In this document: positions 46,501-55,467 of the stretch, in pieces
Layout of the letters: each line of letters opens with the position of its first letter
Position numbering within the stretch: the stretch's first letter is position 1
Assembly (NCBI GenBank): GCA_947303185.1
Contig: CAMYXF010000005.1
Coordinates: 1-64,000 of the forward strand
Direction of reading: 5' to 3'
DNA length: 64,000 nucleotides
From: an uncultured Clostridia bacterium
GTDB lineage: Bacteria; Bacillota; Clostridia; Saccharofermentanales; Saccharofermentanaceae
The notes under the pieces: generated by a model
Told to the model about the DNA's origin: nothing
Databases searched by the model: none
The model's input: only the letters and a program-made list of their open reading frames with translations
Position numbers and translations under genes: made by a program

Positions 46501-46551
46501 ATTCAAAATCCTCCTAAATATATTTAAAAGATAAATTCTCCGCCCATAACC

Positions 46552-47184
46552 TTACACTATGTTGCTCTGATTTTCCAACGAAACGGCATAAAAGTGCAAA
46601 ATGACATTAAAGCGTCTGAGTTCTTTTACCGACATCTTGCATCTGGTTCCCCATGAAGATACCCAGAGCGTGTCGCCGTCCATCTCCGTGATCGTAACCC
46701 AGTGAAAGCCCAGATTCCCTTTGGTTCCGGTCGGCAGCTCAATAGAAACGTTCTCAAAAGGAGCCGTAACGAGCATTACCAGCGGGTCGCCGCCCTCAAG
46801 ATATTTGGGGACTTTTTCCCACCATCTGAACCTGAAAGGCTTTACCCTGATCTTAAGGCCCTCTTTGACGGCGAGCTTCTTGATGCCCCTTCTGAACCTT
46901 CCCGCGCTTACGCCCAGGCTTCCCAGAAACTCCTTGCCGAAGAGCTTTCTAGGCTCCCTGTTCTTGCCGATCGTAATGGGTCTTATATAGTCCTTGGCAT
47001 CGAAAAACCTGTCGAAATACTCCTCCCTGGGCATCCTTTCCTCACCTTTAAGACGCATGATCGCGTCAAGGCCGGCGATAATGCCGCATCCGCTGTTGAG
47101 GAGCATCTTGTCAGGAAGCCACATCTGGCTTCCGCCGAACGACTCAATGCCGTATTTGTCGATTATCTTAGGTGGCTGACTCAT
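46552..47184 (-). CDS. Putative C39-like cysteine peptidase-fold protein
   Basis: A 210-aa protein. I start at the ATG at 47184, which overlaps the asparaginase stop as ATGA; a longer ORF start exists at 47205. The papain-like pattern is visible: Cys33 in LNSGCGIIAGLDAI, His161 in LGFHWVTITEMDGDTLWVSSWG. No signal peptide or membrane helix is seen. The rest (a basic central part rich in Arg, Lys and Trp) is not recognised. It may be a peptidase, an amidase or a catalytically silent relative. Confidence 0.6.
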   Translation of the reverse strand: MSQPPKIIDKYGIESFGGSQMWLPDKMLLNSGCGIIAGLDAIMRLKGEERMPREEYFDRFFDAKDYIRPITIGKNREPRKLFGKEFLGSLGVSAGRFRRGIKKLAVKEGLKIRVKPFRFRWWEKVPKYLEGGDPLVMLVTAPFENVSIELPTGTKGNLGFHWVTITEMDGDTLWVSSWGTRCKMSVKELRRFNVILHFYAVSLENQSNIV

Positions 47185-48023
47185 CTGAGCAAGGCCTCGC
47201 ACCATGCGCCCTCTATGGGCATTCCGGGAAGTTCGATAGCGCCCGCTTCAACAAGCTTCTTCCTGCTCTCGTAGTATCCGCCCTTCTTGGGAATCGGTGC
47301 CATGAACACCTTTTTGCCTTCAGAAGTCCACTTGGAGACCAGTGGTACGAGCTTGGCTGAAGCCGTTCCGGAGTGGTTGCAGCATAAAAGCACCCTGTCA
47401 AAACCTTCTTCAGGGATAACAGCACCGGGGAATGCCGGAATTACAAGCACTTTCGGGAGTTTATCCCTTGTAAGGAAATCGATCCTGTCCTTTATCTCGG
47501 GCTCAACGCAGTCCTTGCACTCCTTGTAAATGCCGTCCAGGTCAGGAGACGTGATCGCATAAGCCTTATAAAGACTGGGGATCCTGTCGCTGTTCCTGAA
47601 TACGACGCCGCTCGTGCCCTTTTCGATGCAGCCGATGGCAAAAAGAAGATTGTAGGCCGATTCTTCGGGGTCCTTGTCAGGAGACTTCATCGCGCCCGTA
47701 ATGACGAACGGAATATTAAGTATGGACAATACCCTGTACGCGAGCTGCGCGAAAATAGCACATGTATCGGTGCCGTGAGTGATGAGAATGCCGTCAAACT
47801 TGGTCTTTCTGGATTCAATTACGATCTCCTTTAATGCCTCGCGGTACATCTCAGGCGTGGCATCTTCAGAAGAATAGATCTCGAGATCAGGGAAGAAATA
47901 CTCATTATCCGCCGAATACTCAAGAAGGAAATCCTTTACAAAAGACTGCTTTCCGAGAGTTATCGTTCCGGAGACGTCAGACGAAGCTATCGTGCCTCCG
48001 AGCATTGCACACAAAATTCGCAT
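47181..48023 (-). CDS. L-asparaginase-like amidohydrolase
   Basis: A 280-aa protein, shorter than the usual 320-340 aa. The start is at 48023 (MRILCAMLGGTIASS); the 72 extra codons of the longer ORF overlap the divergent exoA gene. Two family motifs are intact: the Thr in GGTIASSD and the triad segment GILITHGTDTCAIF. The small C-terminal domain seems reduced. No signal peptide is present, so it is cytoplasmic. It is coupled to the C39-like gene downstream and divergent from exoA. Confidence 0.85.
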   Translation of the reverse strand: MRILCAMLGGTIASSDVSGTITLGKQSFVKDFLLEYSADNEYFFPDLEIYSSEDATPEMYREALKEIVIESRKTKFDGILITHGTDTCAIFAQLAYRVLSILNIPFVITGAMKSPDKDPEESAYNLLFAIGCIEKGTSGVVFRNSDRIPSLYKAYAITSPDLDGIYKECKDCVEPEIKDRIDFLTRDKLPKVLVIPAFPGAVIPEEGFDRVLLCCNHSGTASAKLVPLVSKWTSEGKKVFMAPIPKKGGYYESRKKLVEAGAIELPGMPIEGAWCEALLR

Positions 48024-48090
48024 ATCCCTTTCCTTCCAACACAAAACAATAGTAGAATTTACGAGACAATTATAATTCACGAGGTTATAT

Positions 48091-48855
48091 ATGAGAATAG
48101 CGAGCTGGAACGTAAACGGAATAAGAGCAGTTGCCACAAAGGGCTTTGCAGAAAGCCTCGAAAAGATCGGCGCAGACATAATCGGCATCCAGGAGATCAA
48201 GGCTCTCCAGGAGCAGCTTGGACCTGAGATCACAGACATTCCCGGCTACAAGAGCTGGTTCTACTCCGCTGAGCGCAAGGGTTATTCCGGCACCGCCCTC
48301 TATTCAAAGATCGAACCCAAGAGCGTTGAGTTCGGCTTCGGCGTCGAAGAGTTCGACCACGAAGGCCGTGTTATCAAGGCTGATTTCGGTGACTTCGTAC
48401 TCTTCAACATCTACTTCCCGAACGGCGGAAGAGGAGACGATTACGTAAAGTTCAAGCTCAGATTCTACGACTGCTTCCTTGACCAGGTCGACGCCCTCAA
48501 GGCACAGGGCAAAGAGGTCATCTGCTGCGGCGACGTTAACACCGCCCACAAGGAGATCGACCTGTCCAACCCCAAGGCAAACTCCAAGATCTCAGGATTC
48601 CTTCCTGAAGAGCGCGCATATATGGACAAGTTCATCGAAAGAGGACTTACCGATACATTCAGAATGCTCCATCCCGACGACAAGGAATGCTACACCTGGT
48701 GGTCTTACAAGACTGCTGCAAGAGAGCGTAACGTAGGCTGGAGAATCGACTATTTCTTTACGACTGACGGACTTAATTCAAGAGTAAAAGAATCCAACAT
48801 GATGACAGACATCATGGGATCGGACCACTGCCCGATCTATCTTGATCTCAAATAA
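48091..48855 (+). CDS. exoA: Exodeoxyribonuclease III (AP endonuclease)
   Basis: Base-excision repair nuclease, 254 aa. It begins MRIASWNVNGIRA, has the Mg2+ ligand Glu in IGIQEIKA, GDVNTAHKEIDL and the His in MGSDHCPIYLDL. It has its own start, divergent from the asparaginase gene, and converges with the c-di-GMP gene with only 9 nt between their stops. Confidence 0.96.
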   Translation: MRIASWNVNGIRAVATKGFAESLEKIGADIIGIQEIKALQEQLGPEITDIPGYKSWFYSAERKGYSGTALYSKIEPKSVEFGFGVEEFDHEGRVIKADFGDFVLFNIYFPNGGRGDDYVKFKLRFYDCFLDQVDALKAQGKEVICCGDVNTAHKEIDLSNPKANSKISGFLPEERAYMDKFIERGLTDTFRMLHPDDKECYTWWSYKTAARERNVGWRIDYFFTTDGLNSRVKESNMMTDIMGSDHCPIYLDLK

Positions 48856-48869
48856 TCTCCGGGATTATT
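48851..48869. terminator. Small bidirectional hairpin spanning both stop codons
   Basis: AATAATC-N5-GATTATT contains the exoA stop and the stop of the convergent gene. The stem is A/T-rich and only 7 bp, so terminator strength is doubtful. Confidence 0.35.
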
Positions 48870-51800
48870 CCTTTTCTTCGCTGTCTTCAGACTTCATTGT
48901 ATTCTCGATATACATCTCACCGTTGATGTCGAGTTTTACAAGTGCTCCTGTGACCTTGAAATCCATGTCCTTTGTCTGATTGACATGCTTGAAGCCTGTA
49001 AAGATAGAGCCCTCTACCCTGGAATTGGACAATCTGACCTTTACGCTCTTATCCTTGCCTCTGAAAATATCAGCCGTCTTGCCGCCGATATCGGTTCTGA
49101 TGGAAACGAAATCGATCGTAATATTGGAAGGATTGCCTGAAGATGAACCGAATACCGTTACGTCATCTACCTGGGCAGTAAAGTTGACCGTACAGCTGTA
49201 AATGCTTAAGCGGAGCTTTTCGCTGCGCTTGGAACCGATCATGACTACATCGGTACCGCTGAATTCCATCTTAATGGATGCATGCTCGATCATCATGTCA
49301 CATCTGCCCATGACAGAACCGATTCCGACCGCAGAGATGGCAACGTTATTAATTTCCATGTAGCAGTTGCTTATGATCGGATCGATATCGCCGGAGATTG
49401 AACCGATACCGACAGAATTCTGACCCATGAGATTGAGCCTGTACATACCTCTCCTGACGGTGATGTGTCCGCCGAGTCCGCTTCCGATCGCGACGCTCTT
49501 ATTGGCATTAACGGATATTTCGATCCTGCCGTCCTGGTCAAATACGAGATCTCCGTGATAAGAATCCATATCGTTTCCGATACCGAATGTCTCAACACCG
49601 GTAGTGTTGATGGTAAGGTTTCCGGCACCCTCGAATGTGAGTGTCGACTTGGGTGATACCTTGATTCCGCCGCCCGAAAGCGTATTCTCACCGGTAAGCG
49701 AGAGGACGACTTCGCAGTCATCACCTATCGTGATCGCAGCATCACGCATTCTGCCTGTGAAACAGCAGTTCTCGAATGCGATCTTGCCCTTGTAACCGTT
49801 CTCGATCTCAATGCCGATAACGGCATCATCACCGGGAACGCCAATGATATGGAGGTCTCTGTGTGTAACGTGACCTGACGTAATATGGATGGTGTTATAG
49901 CCTTCCTTGATGAGGATCGGGAGTGAGATCCTTGCCTCTCTGCCTGCGACATAGTCTCTTCTCGTACGGTTCTTTGCCTTACTGCTGCTGTACTTGACGA
50001 TCTCTTCCTTAACTTCTGGATTGATCTCCTTGATGATGTTCTCGGAAGGACGTGCAGTGTAATAACCCTGGATAAGGTCTACGCCGAGATTGATTACAGT
50101 CTCGATCTCCTCCGTGGTCTCGATGCCTTCTGCAAGAGCGAGGATATTGTTATCGTGCGAGAATTCGATGATGTCCTTTACGAAATGCTGCTTTTGAGGG
50201 GAATCCTGGATGTTTGCAAGAAGTGCCCTGTCGATCTTAACGTAGTTCGGCATGTAGCGAAGGAGATTGCTGACATTCGAATAACCCGTGCCGTAGTCAT
50301 CTACCGCAGTCTCAAATCCGAAGCTCTGATATTCCTTCTTCATCTCGGCAAGCTCAATGTCATCCATCTCGGACTGCTCGGTAAACTCAACTACGAGTTT
50401 TCCGGCAAGATCTCTTGCCATATCATAGATGTTCTTCATATCCTCTTTCTTGAGGCGCTGGCCCGGAATGGAGTTAATGAAGATCTTGGCATCATCCTTG
50501 AACTTGCCGGCATTATCCTTAACGTAATTCAAAACATTATTGAACGTCGCATATTCGACATCGTAAAGCCTGTCGAAAAATCCTGCGTACTTGATGACGA
50601 GCAGCGGCTGTACATAAGGAACGGTATCAACTCTCATCAGAGCCTCATACGCATAGATATCACCTGTGCGGGCATTGACGATAGGCTGGAAGTGATAGTT
50701 GATCTTATTCTTATCAAGGATGTCGTTAACAACCTTTGCTTCTTCGATCTGTCCTGCATCAAAGCCGTCAGCGTTCATCTTCTGGAGATTTAGTTTCTGT
50801 CCGTTCTTTCTGGACAGCGCAACGCTTACGAGGCTCTCATAATCAGCCTTTGTTCTGGGCATGCCCTCAGCAGTTCCGTGATATACTTCAAGCTTTCTTG
50901 AACCTTCTTCAAGATCATTATTGTATTCTTCGATCTTTGCATAGAGCGCCTTAACCCTCTCGCCAAGAAGCTCTAACGCATCTTCCTTCTCTGCCATTAC
51001 TTCAAGAGCAACCAGCTCGCCGTTACCGATACAGTAAACACGTCCGGTCTTGAATACTTCTTCGAGATAGTTGCCGACGCTGATGATGGCCTGGTCGCCT
51101 GCCGCTCTTCCGTTGTCGTTATTGATTTTCGCGAGGTTCTTAATATCGATCGCAAGAACGCCGACCTTCTCGCCTTCCCTCAACGGATTCATGATGAGGA
51201 TATCCTCTGTCTGCTTCAGGAATCCGGTGTAGTTGAAGATACCTGTCAGAGGATCTCTTACAAGGCTTGCCTCAAGCTTCTTGTTGATGACCATGAGTTC
51301 ATCGTATCTTCTGAAATTCTCAAGTCCTCTCATAATGCTATGGAGCCAGAAACGGTAAGACTTCTTGTAAGACTTAGGCTCTGTGTAAGACAGAACGGCA
51401 TAACCGAATGTGGATTCCTCAAAATGCAGAGGGGTAAAGAAGAAAGCCTCAGGCTTCATTCTGTTGCTGTCCAAACGCGGAATGAGAACGTTTCTGTCAA
51501 AGAAAACGTCGTCACTTACGCGGTCGCAGTTCATCGACTCAGGTCTGCACGCGATGACGTGCATCATCTTTCTCGTGAAGAACTTGTCCGGGTTGGAAAG
51601 CCTCTCAGGCGAGATCCTGGACTCATCGATCGCGCCGCTCAGAAGCTTTGCTTTCTGCTGCCAGTGGTCATTAAGGCAGATGCTGAAACTCTCGAAATCC
51701 CTTATCTGGAAAACATAAGAGAATGCAGTTTTCATGAGTCCTTCAAAATCGTTCTGTATTACAAGGTCCTCATCCAGGTGGTTAAAGGATGAGAATACGC

Positions 51801-52728
51801 TGTTATGTGAAGTATCGGTATCCCACTGCTTGCGGAGCTTGGTCTCATACTGGACCTTATCTTCAGGGCATCCGCATGTTCTTCCGCAGAAGAATTCGCC
51901 GAGATCTCCAAAAGGAGGAGTCGTCTTGCCATCGAGGTCATTAAAGAGCTTCTCCATGGCATAAGCACCCATCTCCTTTGACGGGATCTTTACCGATGTA
52001 ACGGGCTTGGGTGAATATCTTCCCTCTTCATTGGAATCGTAACTTGCAACTGCAATATCTTCAGGGATCCTGAGGCCGCCTGCTTCAAGCGCCTTGCAAA
52101 GACCGATCGCCATGCAGTCGTTGGCACATGCGATTACCTGTGGAAGCTTCTCGCCCTTCTTGAGAAGACGGTCGCCTAAGCTCTCGCCGCTCGTATACCA
52201 GAAATCGCCATAGAATACTCTGTCCCTGCCGACAGTAAGACCGTGCTCGGTCATGGCATCCATGAATGCCTGAAGTCTCTCTTTGGAATAGTGGTGCCAT
52301 GCCTTACCGGTAAGATACGCAATATCCGTATATCCGTGATCTTCGATAAGGTGGTTGATAAGTTTCTTAACGGCGCCGTAGTGATTAGGGAAGATCGACG
52401 GGAAATATCTGCTTTCCTTGTCGATGAATAAAACAGGACACTTGCAGCGCTCGTGGATCATCTCTTCAAGACTGTCAGAAAGACCCTGAGACTGGAGGGT
52501 ATCTGCCATAACGGCGATCGCATCAAAAGTCTCAAAAGGAACCAGTGAGAATATCGAAGTCTCACCGGTCTCTCTGCCGAGATTATTCTGATACTTGAGG
52601 TAGCTTCCGAACACCAGAACGTCAGCATCATGCTCAAATGCCTTGCCGATAAATCCCTCGACGAATTGAGCCTGATAATACTCATCAGCCTGGGCTAATA
52701 GTAAAGCTATTCTCTTACGGTCAGCCAT
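48865..52728 (-). CDS. LacI-like sensor - degenerate GGDEF - EAL - beta-helix fusion
   Basis: A 1287-aa protein without signal peptide. Residues about 5-285 match the LacI/periplasmic-binding sugar sensor without the DNA-binding helix-turn-helix. A CGRTCGC cluster follows. The GGDEF domain (about 495-650) begins RDPLTGIFNYTGF but has GNGEL in place of GGDEF, so cyclase activity is unlikely. The EAL domain (about 690-925) looks active: YEALMRVD, VVEFTEQSE, AVDDYGTGYSN, VKIDRALL and LAEGIE. Residues about 950-1270 form a repeat domain with IGS or IGN turns every 27-31 residues, like a right-handed beta-helix. I infer a c-di-GMP phosphodiesterase gated by a sugar. It appears monocistronic. Confidence 0.85.
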   Translation of the reverse strand: MADRKRIALLLAQADEYYQAQFVEGFIGKAFEHDADVLVFGSYLKYQNNLGRETGETSIFSLVPFETFDAIAVMADTLQSQGLSDSLEEMIHERCKCPVLFIDKESRYFPSIFPNHYGAVKKLINHLIEDHGYTDIAYLTGKAWHHYSKERLQAFMDAMTEHGLTVGRDRVFYGDFWYTSGESLGDRLLKKGEKLPQVIACANDCMAIGLCKALEAGGLRIPEDIAVASYDSNEEGRYSPKPVTSVKIPSKEMGAYAMEKLFNDLDGKTTPPFGDLGEFFCGRTCGCPEDKVQYETKLRKQWDTDTSHNSVFSSFNHLDEDLVIQNDFEGLMKTAFSYVFQIRDFESFSICLNDHWQQKAKLLSGAIDESRISPERLSNPDKFFTRKMMHVIACRPESMNCDRVSDDVFFDRNVLIPRLDSNRMKPEAFFFTPLHFEESTFGYAVLSYTEPKSYKKSYRFWLHSIMRGLENFRRYDELMVINKKLEASLVRDPLTGIFNYTGFLKQTEDILIMNPLREGEKVGVLAIDIKNLAKINNDNGRAAGDQAIISVGNYLEEVFKTGRVYCIGNGELVALEVMAEKEDALELLGERVKALYAKIEEYNNDLEEGSRKLEVYHGTAEGMPRTKADYESLVSVALSRKNGQKLNLQKMNADGFDAGQIEEAKVVNDILDKNKINYHFQPIVNARTGDIYAYEALMRVDTVPYVQPLLVIKYAGFFDRLYDVEYATFNNVLNYVKDNAGKFKDDAKIFINSIPGQRLKKEDMKNIYDMARDLAGKLVVEFTEQSEMDDIELAEMKKEYQSFGFETAVDDYGTGYSNVSNLLRYMPNYVKIDRALLANIQDSPQKQHFVKDIIEFSHDNNILALAEGIETTEEIETVINLGVDLIQGYYTARPSENIIKEINPEVKEEIVKYSSSKAKNRTRRDYVAGREARISLPILIKEGYNTIHITSGHVTHRDLHIIGVPGDDAVIGIEIENGYKGKIAFENCCFTGRMRDAAITIGDDCEVVLSLTGENTLSGGGIKVSPKSTLTFEGAGNLTINTTGVETFGIGNDMDSYHGDLVFDQDGRIEISVNANKSVAIGSGLGGHITVRRGMYRLNLMGQNSVGIGSISGDIDPIISNCYMEINNVAISAVGIGSVMGRCDMMIEHASIKMEFSGTDVVMIGSKRSEKLRLSIYSCTVNFTAQVDDVTVFGSSSGNPSNITIDFVSIRTDIGGKTADIFRGKDKSVKVRLSNSRVEGSIFTGFKHVNQTKDMDFKVTGALVKLDINGEMYIENTMKSEDSEEKE

Positions 52729-52899
52729 AAATGACCCTCGTGGTCTGTCCTGAATTACAGGTGAAAAAACACCTACGATTAAAGTCTAATCAGAACAATT
52801 TTCAAAAACAATAAACCTTGTGATTTGTTCTCACGTTTCTGACTGAAAGTTTACATTCTGTCAATAAACGTGCTTTTTGTGTCCGATGTTTCCGTCCGC

Positions 52900-53892
52900 T
52901 CAGGGAAGAACTCTGTCAACAGGTGAGTAACCGGCTGTCTTCTTGAACTTAACGTTGCTTTCAAAGCTCTCAAGGCAGTCAGAAGGATCGATACGCTCGA
53001 AATTAAGTGTAGCCATCGCGTCTCTCTTGATCTTTGCAGATGCGATCGTTACTTCCTCATCGTTGCCTGTTGCAGGATTAAGGACCTTATCAACAGCGTG
53101 GATGATTACCTGCTGTACGGGAAGGAGCGCGAAAGTATCTCTTGCGACTCTGAGCATCGTGCTTGATACATAGTCCTGAACGAGCTCATAGTAAGCAGAC
53201 TTGCTGAAGTCCTTCATTACGATCTCGCCGCTTGCCTTCATGTCAGGATACTGTGTAGGGATGATGTCATCAGACTTAACCTGGAACTCGATCTCCATCA
53301 TCTTGGGATCGTCAGTACCAACCTCAAATCCGCTTCCGTATTCGAGAAGATCATCAAACGGTCCAACCTGCTCGATAACCTTGAAATATGCATCGATATC
53401 GCCTGCAAGAACGCTCTGTGCGAAAGGCTGGAGCTCCCTGATCTGACCTGATACCGCACCGTTTGCAACTGCCTCCCAGTCGATGTAACCATCGGACTGC
53501 TTATGTACGGACTTGAGTGCTTCGATTCCTGCTGCAAACTCTTCGAGTGTTGCCTTGGACTGGGCGATAAGCTCCTCATTTACCTGCTTTCCTGCAGGTG
53601 CTGCCTTGGCTGCCTTGGTTGAAGAACCCTTTGTGGCTGTATCTTTCTTGGTGGATTTCTTACCCTTGGAATCGTCCTTGCCGGTAAGACCTCCGACAAG
53701 ATTCTTTACGTTGTTTGTCTTTGTGTAGTAAATACCTGTTCCCGGAATGCCGACAGTGGTCCTTGCCTGGCCCTTGAGGTTAACGGACTGTCTGAATCCG
53801 CTCTTTCCGAAAGAAACGCTCGGTCCTGATTTGCTCAGGTTAAGCTTCAAGCCTTTGCCCAATGAAATGGATTTGCGGAAATTAAGTCCCAT
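52900..53892 (-). CDS. DUF4236-domain protein
   Basis: A 330-aa protein. The N-terminal 55 residues (GLNFRKSISLGKGLKLNLSKSGPSVSFG to TTVGIPGTGIYY) match the DUF4236 domain. A Lys/Ser/Thr/Ala linker (about 65-105) leads to a C-terminal domain that I do not recognise (IEQVGPFDDLLEYGSG, FALLPVQQVIIHAVDKVLNP). No membrane segment is seen. Function is unknown. It is downstream of the hairpin array, whose last unit begins 85 nt before its start. Confidence 0.75.
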   Translation of the reverse strand: MGLNFRKSISLGKGLKLNLSKSGPSVSFGKSGFRQSVNLKGQARTTVGIPGTGIYYTKTNNVKNLVGGLTGKDDSKGKKSTKKDTATKGSSTKAAKAAPAGKQVNEELIAQSKATLEEFAAGIEALKSVHKQSDGYIDWEAVANGAVSGQIRELQPFAQSVLAGDIDAYFKVIEQVGPFDDLLEYGSGFEVGTDDPKMMEIEFQVKSDDIIPTQYPDMKASGEIVMKDFSKSAYYELVQDYVSSTMLRVARDTFALLPVQQVIIHAVDKVLNPATGNDEEVTIASAKIKRDAMATLNFERIDPSDCLESFESNVKFKKTAGYSPVDRVLP

Positions 53893-53976
53893 ATGACAAC
53901 CCTCCGGTGAAAAATGTTAAAGTTATTTTATCACAATTAATTATTTGAAAATATGTCTGGCACATAGTGGCCTGGC

Positions 53977-54463
53977 GTGTAGAAATTGGCCTTTAATCGA
54001 GTGGTTTCTACACGAATATGAGGAATTTGTGTAGAAACCGGTTTATTGGTGAGTGATTTCTACATTGGTTCAGTGCTCTTGTGTCGAAATTGTCTCTTGA
54101 AGAAGCGGTTTTCGACACAATATCAGCGTTTTTGTATCGAAATGGCCCTCCGAAAACCAGTTTTCGATAGAGAATCATCGTTTTTCTATCGAAACACCCT
54201 TCTAAGCACCAGTTTTCGATAGCAGTTATCTAAAATGCCCTCAAAAACCCGGTTTTAGAGAAGAAAATGGAAAAGCTTCTCTAAAATGCCCTCGAAAAGT
54301 CGATTTTAGAGAAGAAATTGGAAAAACTTATCTAAAATGCTCTCGGAAAGTCGATTTTAGAGAAAATTACGAGATTTTTTATCTAAATGGCCCGAAAATC
54401 ACTACTTTTAGATAACGCTAAGTCTGAGGGCTGTCTAAAAACCCAAATAATCACCCGTTTTAG
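53977..54463. repeat. Array of ten covarying hairpins, 51-52-nt period
   Basis: The 657-bp gap between DUF4236 and sufB holds no gene. It contains ten stem-loops, centred near 53995, 54047, 54100, 54152, 54204, 54244, 54295, 54346, 54397 and 54449. Apart from one 40-nt step the spacing is 51-52 nt. Stems are 6-12 bp; loops are 15-20 nt with a shared GCCCT...GAAAA pattern. Arms drift along the array: GTGTAGAAA, TTGTGTCGAAA, CTATCGAAA, CTTCTCTAAAAT, TTATCTAAA, each matched by a complementary change in the partner arm. Arms are often preceded by a link like CAGCGTTTTTGTA. Function is unknown. Confidence 0.8.
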
Positions 54464-54500
54464 CTAGCGCGCCCCCGCCCCTCAACCCCCCAAACAAAAA

Positions 54501-54525
54501 GGCGCCCTGCACAACGCGGGACGCC
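54501..54525 (-). terminator. Terminator after sufB
   Basis: GGCGTCCCGC and GCAGGGCGCC pair with one wobble and one mismatch, followed by TTTTTGTTTG in minus sense. Confidence 0.8.
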
Positions 54526-54549
54526 CTCAAAATCCGTAAAAACAAACTC

Positions 54550-55467
54550 TTATCTCAAGAATCCCTCGATGATCTTCTGCTCAGCTTCCTGCTCGTTCAA
54601 TCCGAGAGTCATGAGCTTGACGATCTGCTCGCCTGCGATCTTGCCGATTGCAGCCTCGTGGATGAGGGAAGCATCAACGCATGTAGCCTTGAGCTTAGGA
54701 GTTGCAACGATTACGCCCTTGTCCATGATGATGGAGTCACACTCAGCGTGGCCCTTGCACTTTGCATTACCGGAGATGTCGATGATGACATCCTGCTCGG
54801 ACTCTCCCTTCGCAACGCCACGGCTTACGATGTCGCATACGGAATCATCACCGTTAAGATCGACCGTGATCTCAGCCTTAGCGGTCTGGTCGAAGTTTGT
54901 GAGAATCTTGTCGTGCATAATGAGAGTAGCGCCTGCGCCGATCTCAGCCTTTGTAATTCTGTAAGTGTCATTGATTCCGGCGATTTGGGACGTATCCATG
55001 TCCATAGTGGAACCTTCTTCGAGATATACGACAGTGGTGGGATTCATGAATCTCTTGCCGGTTCCGTTACCTTCACCGTAGTGCTTCTCGATGTACTTAA
55101 CCTTTGAATTCTTTCCGACATGGAAAGTATGGATACCGTCGTGCTGGCTGTCGTGACCGCCGCAGTTGCTGATTCCGCATCCTGCGATGATGGTAACGTC
55201 ACAGTCCTCGCCAATGAAGAAGTCGTTATAAACGCACTCTTTGTGGCCGGACTTTGAGATGATTACCGGGATGTGGCATGACTCATTCTTGGTACCGTCC
55301 TTAAAGTAGACGTTGATGCCGTCGCCGGACTCCCTGGAATCGATCTGGATATTTGCAGTAGAGCATCTGCCCTCGCTCTTTCCGTTACTTCTGATGTTGA
55401 AAGCGCCTACCGGAAGGCTGTCTAATTCTGCTACTTCTTTAAGCATTCTCTTCTCAAGATCATCCAT
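54550..55467 (-). CDS. sufB: SufB/SufD-family Fe-S scaffold (SMS type)
   Basis: A 305-aa protein of the SufBD beta-helix family, much shorter than E. coli SufB (about 495 aa). It shows the family C-terminal core: VDLNGDDSVCDIVSRGVAKGES, GHAECDSIIMDKG and DASLIHEAAIGKIAGEQIVKLMTLGL. It pairs with SufC only; no SufS, SufU or SufD is nearby, which fits the two-gene SMS systems of anaerobes. Its start overlaps the sufC end by 8 nt. Confidence 0.9.
   Translation of the reverse strand: MDDLEKRMLKEVAELDSLPVGAFNIRSNGKSEGRCSTANIQIDSRESGDGINVYFKDGTKNESCHIPVIISKSGHKECVYNDFFIGEDCDVTIIAGCGISNCGGHDSQHDGIHTFHVGKNSKVKYIEKHYGEGNGTGKRFMNPTTVVYLEEGSTMDMDTSQIAGINDTYRITKAEIGAGATLIMHDKILTNFDQTAKAEITVDLNGDDSVCDIVSRGVAKGESEQDVIIDISGNAKCKGHAECDSIIMDKGVIVATPKLKATCVDASLIHEAAIGKIAGEQIVKLMTLGLNEQEAEQKIIEGFLR

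Noticed and set aside
48024..48239. 72-residue N-terminal extension of the asparaginase
   Set aside because: It runs antisense through the start of exoA, and the family motif GGTIAS should lie near the N terminus.
50155..50793. 212-aa plus-strand ORF
   Set aside because: Antisense to the EAL domain; no supporting ribosome site or homology.
53937..54480. CRISPR array
   Set aside because: The 52-nt regularity is tempting, but units are diverged hairpins with drifting arms, not identical repeats separated by unique spacers, and no cas genes are present.
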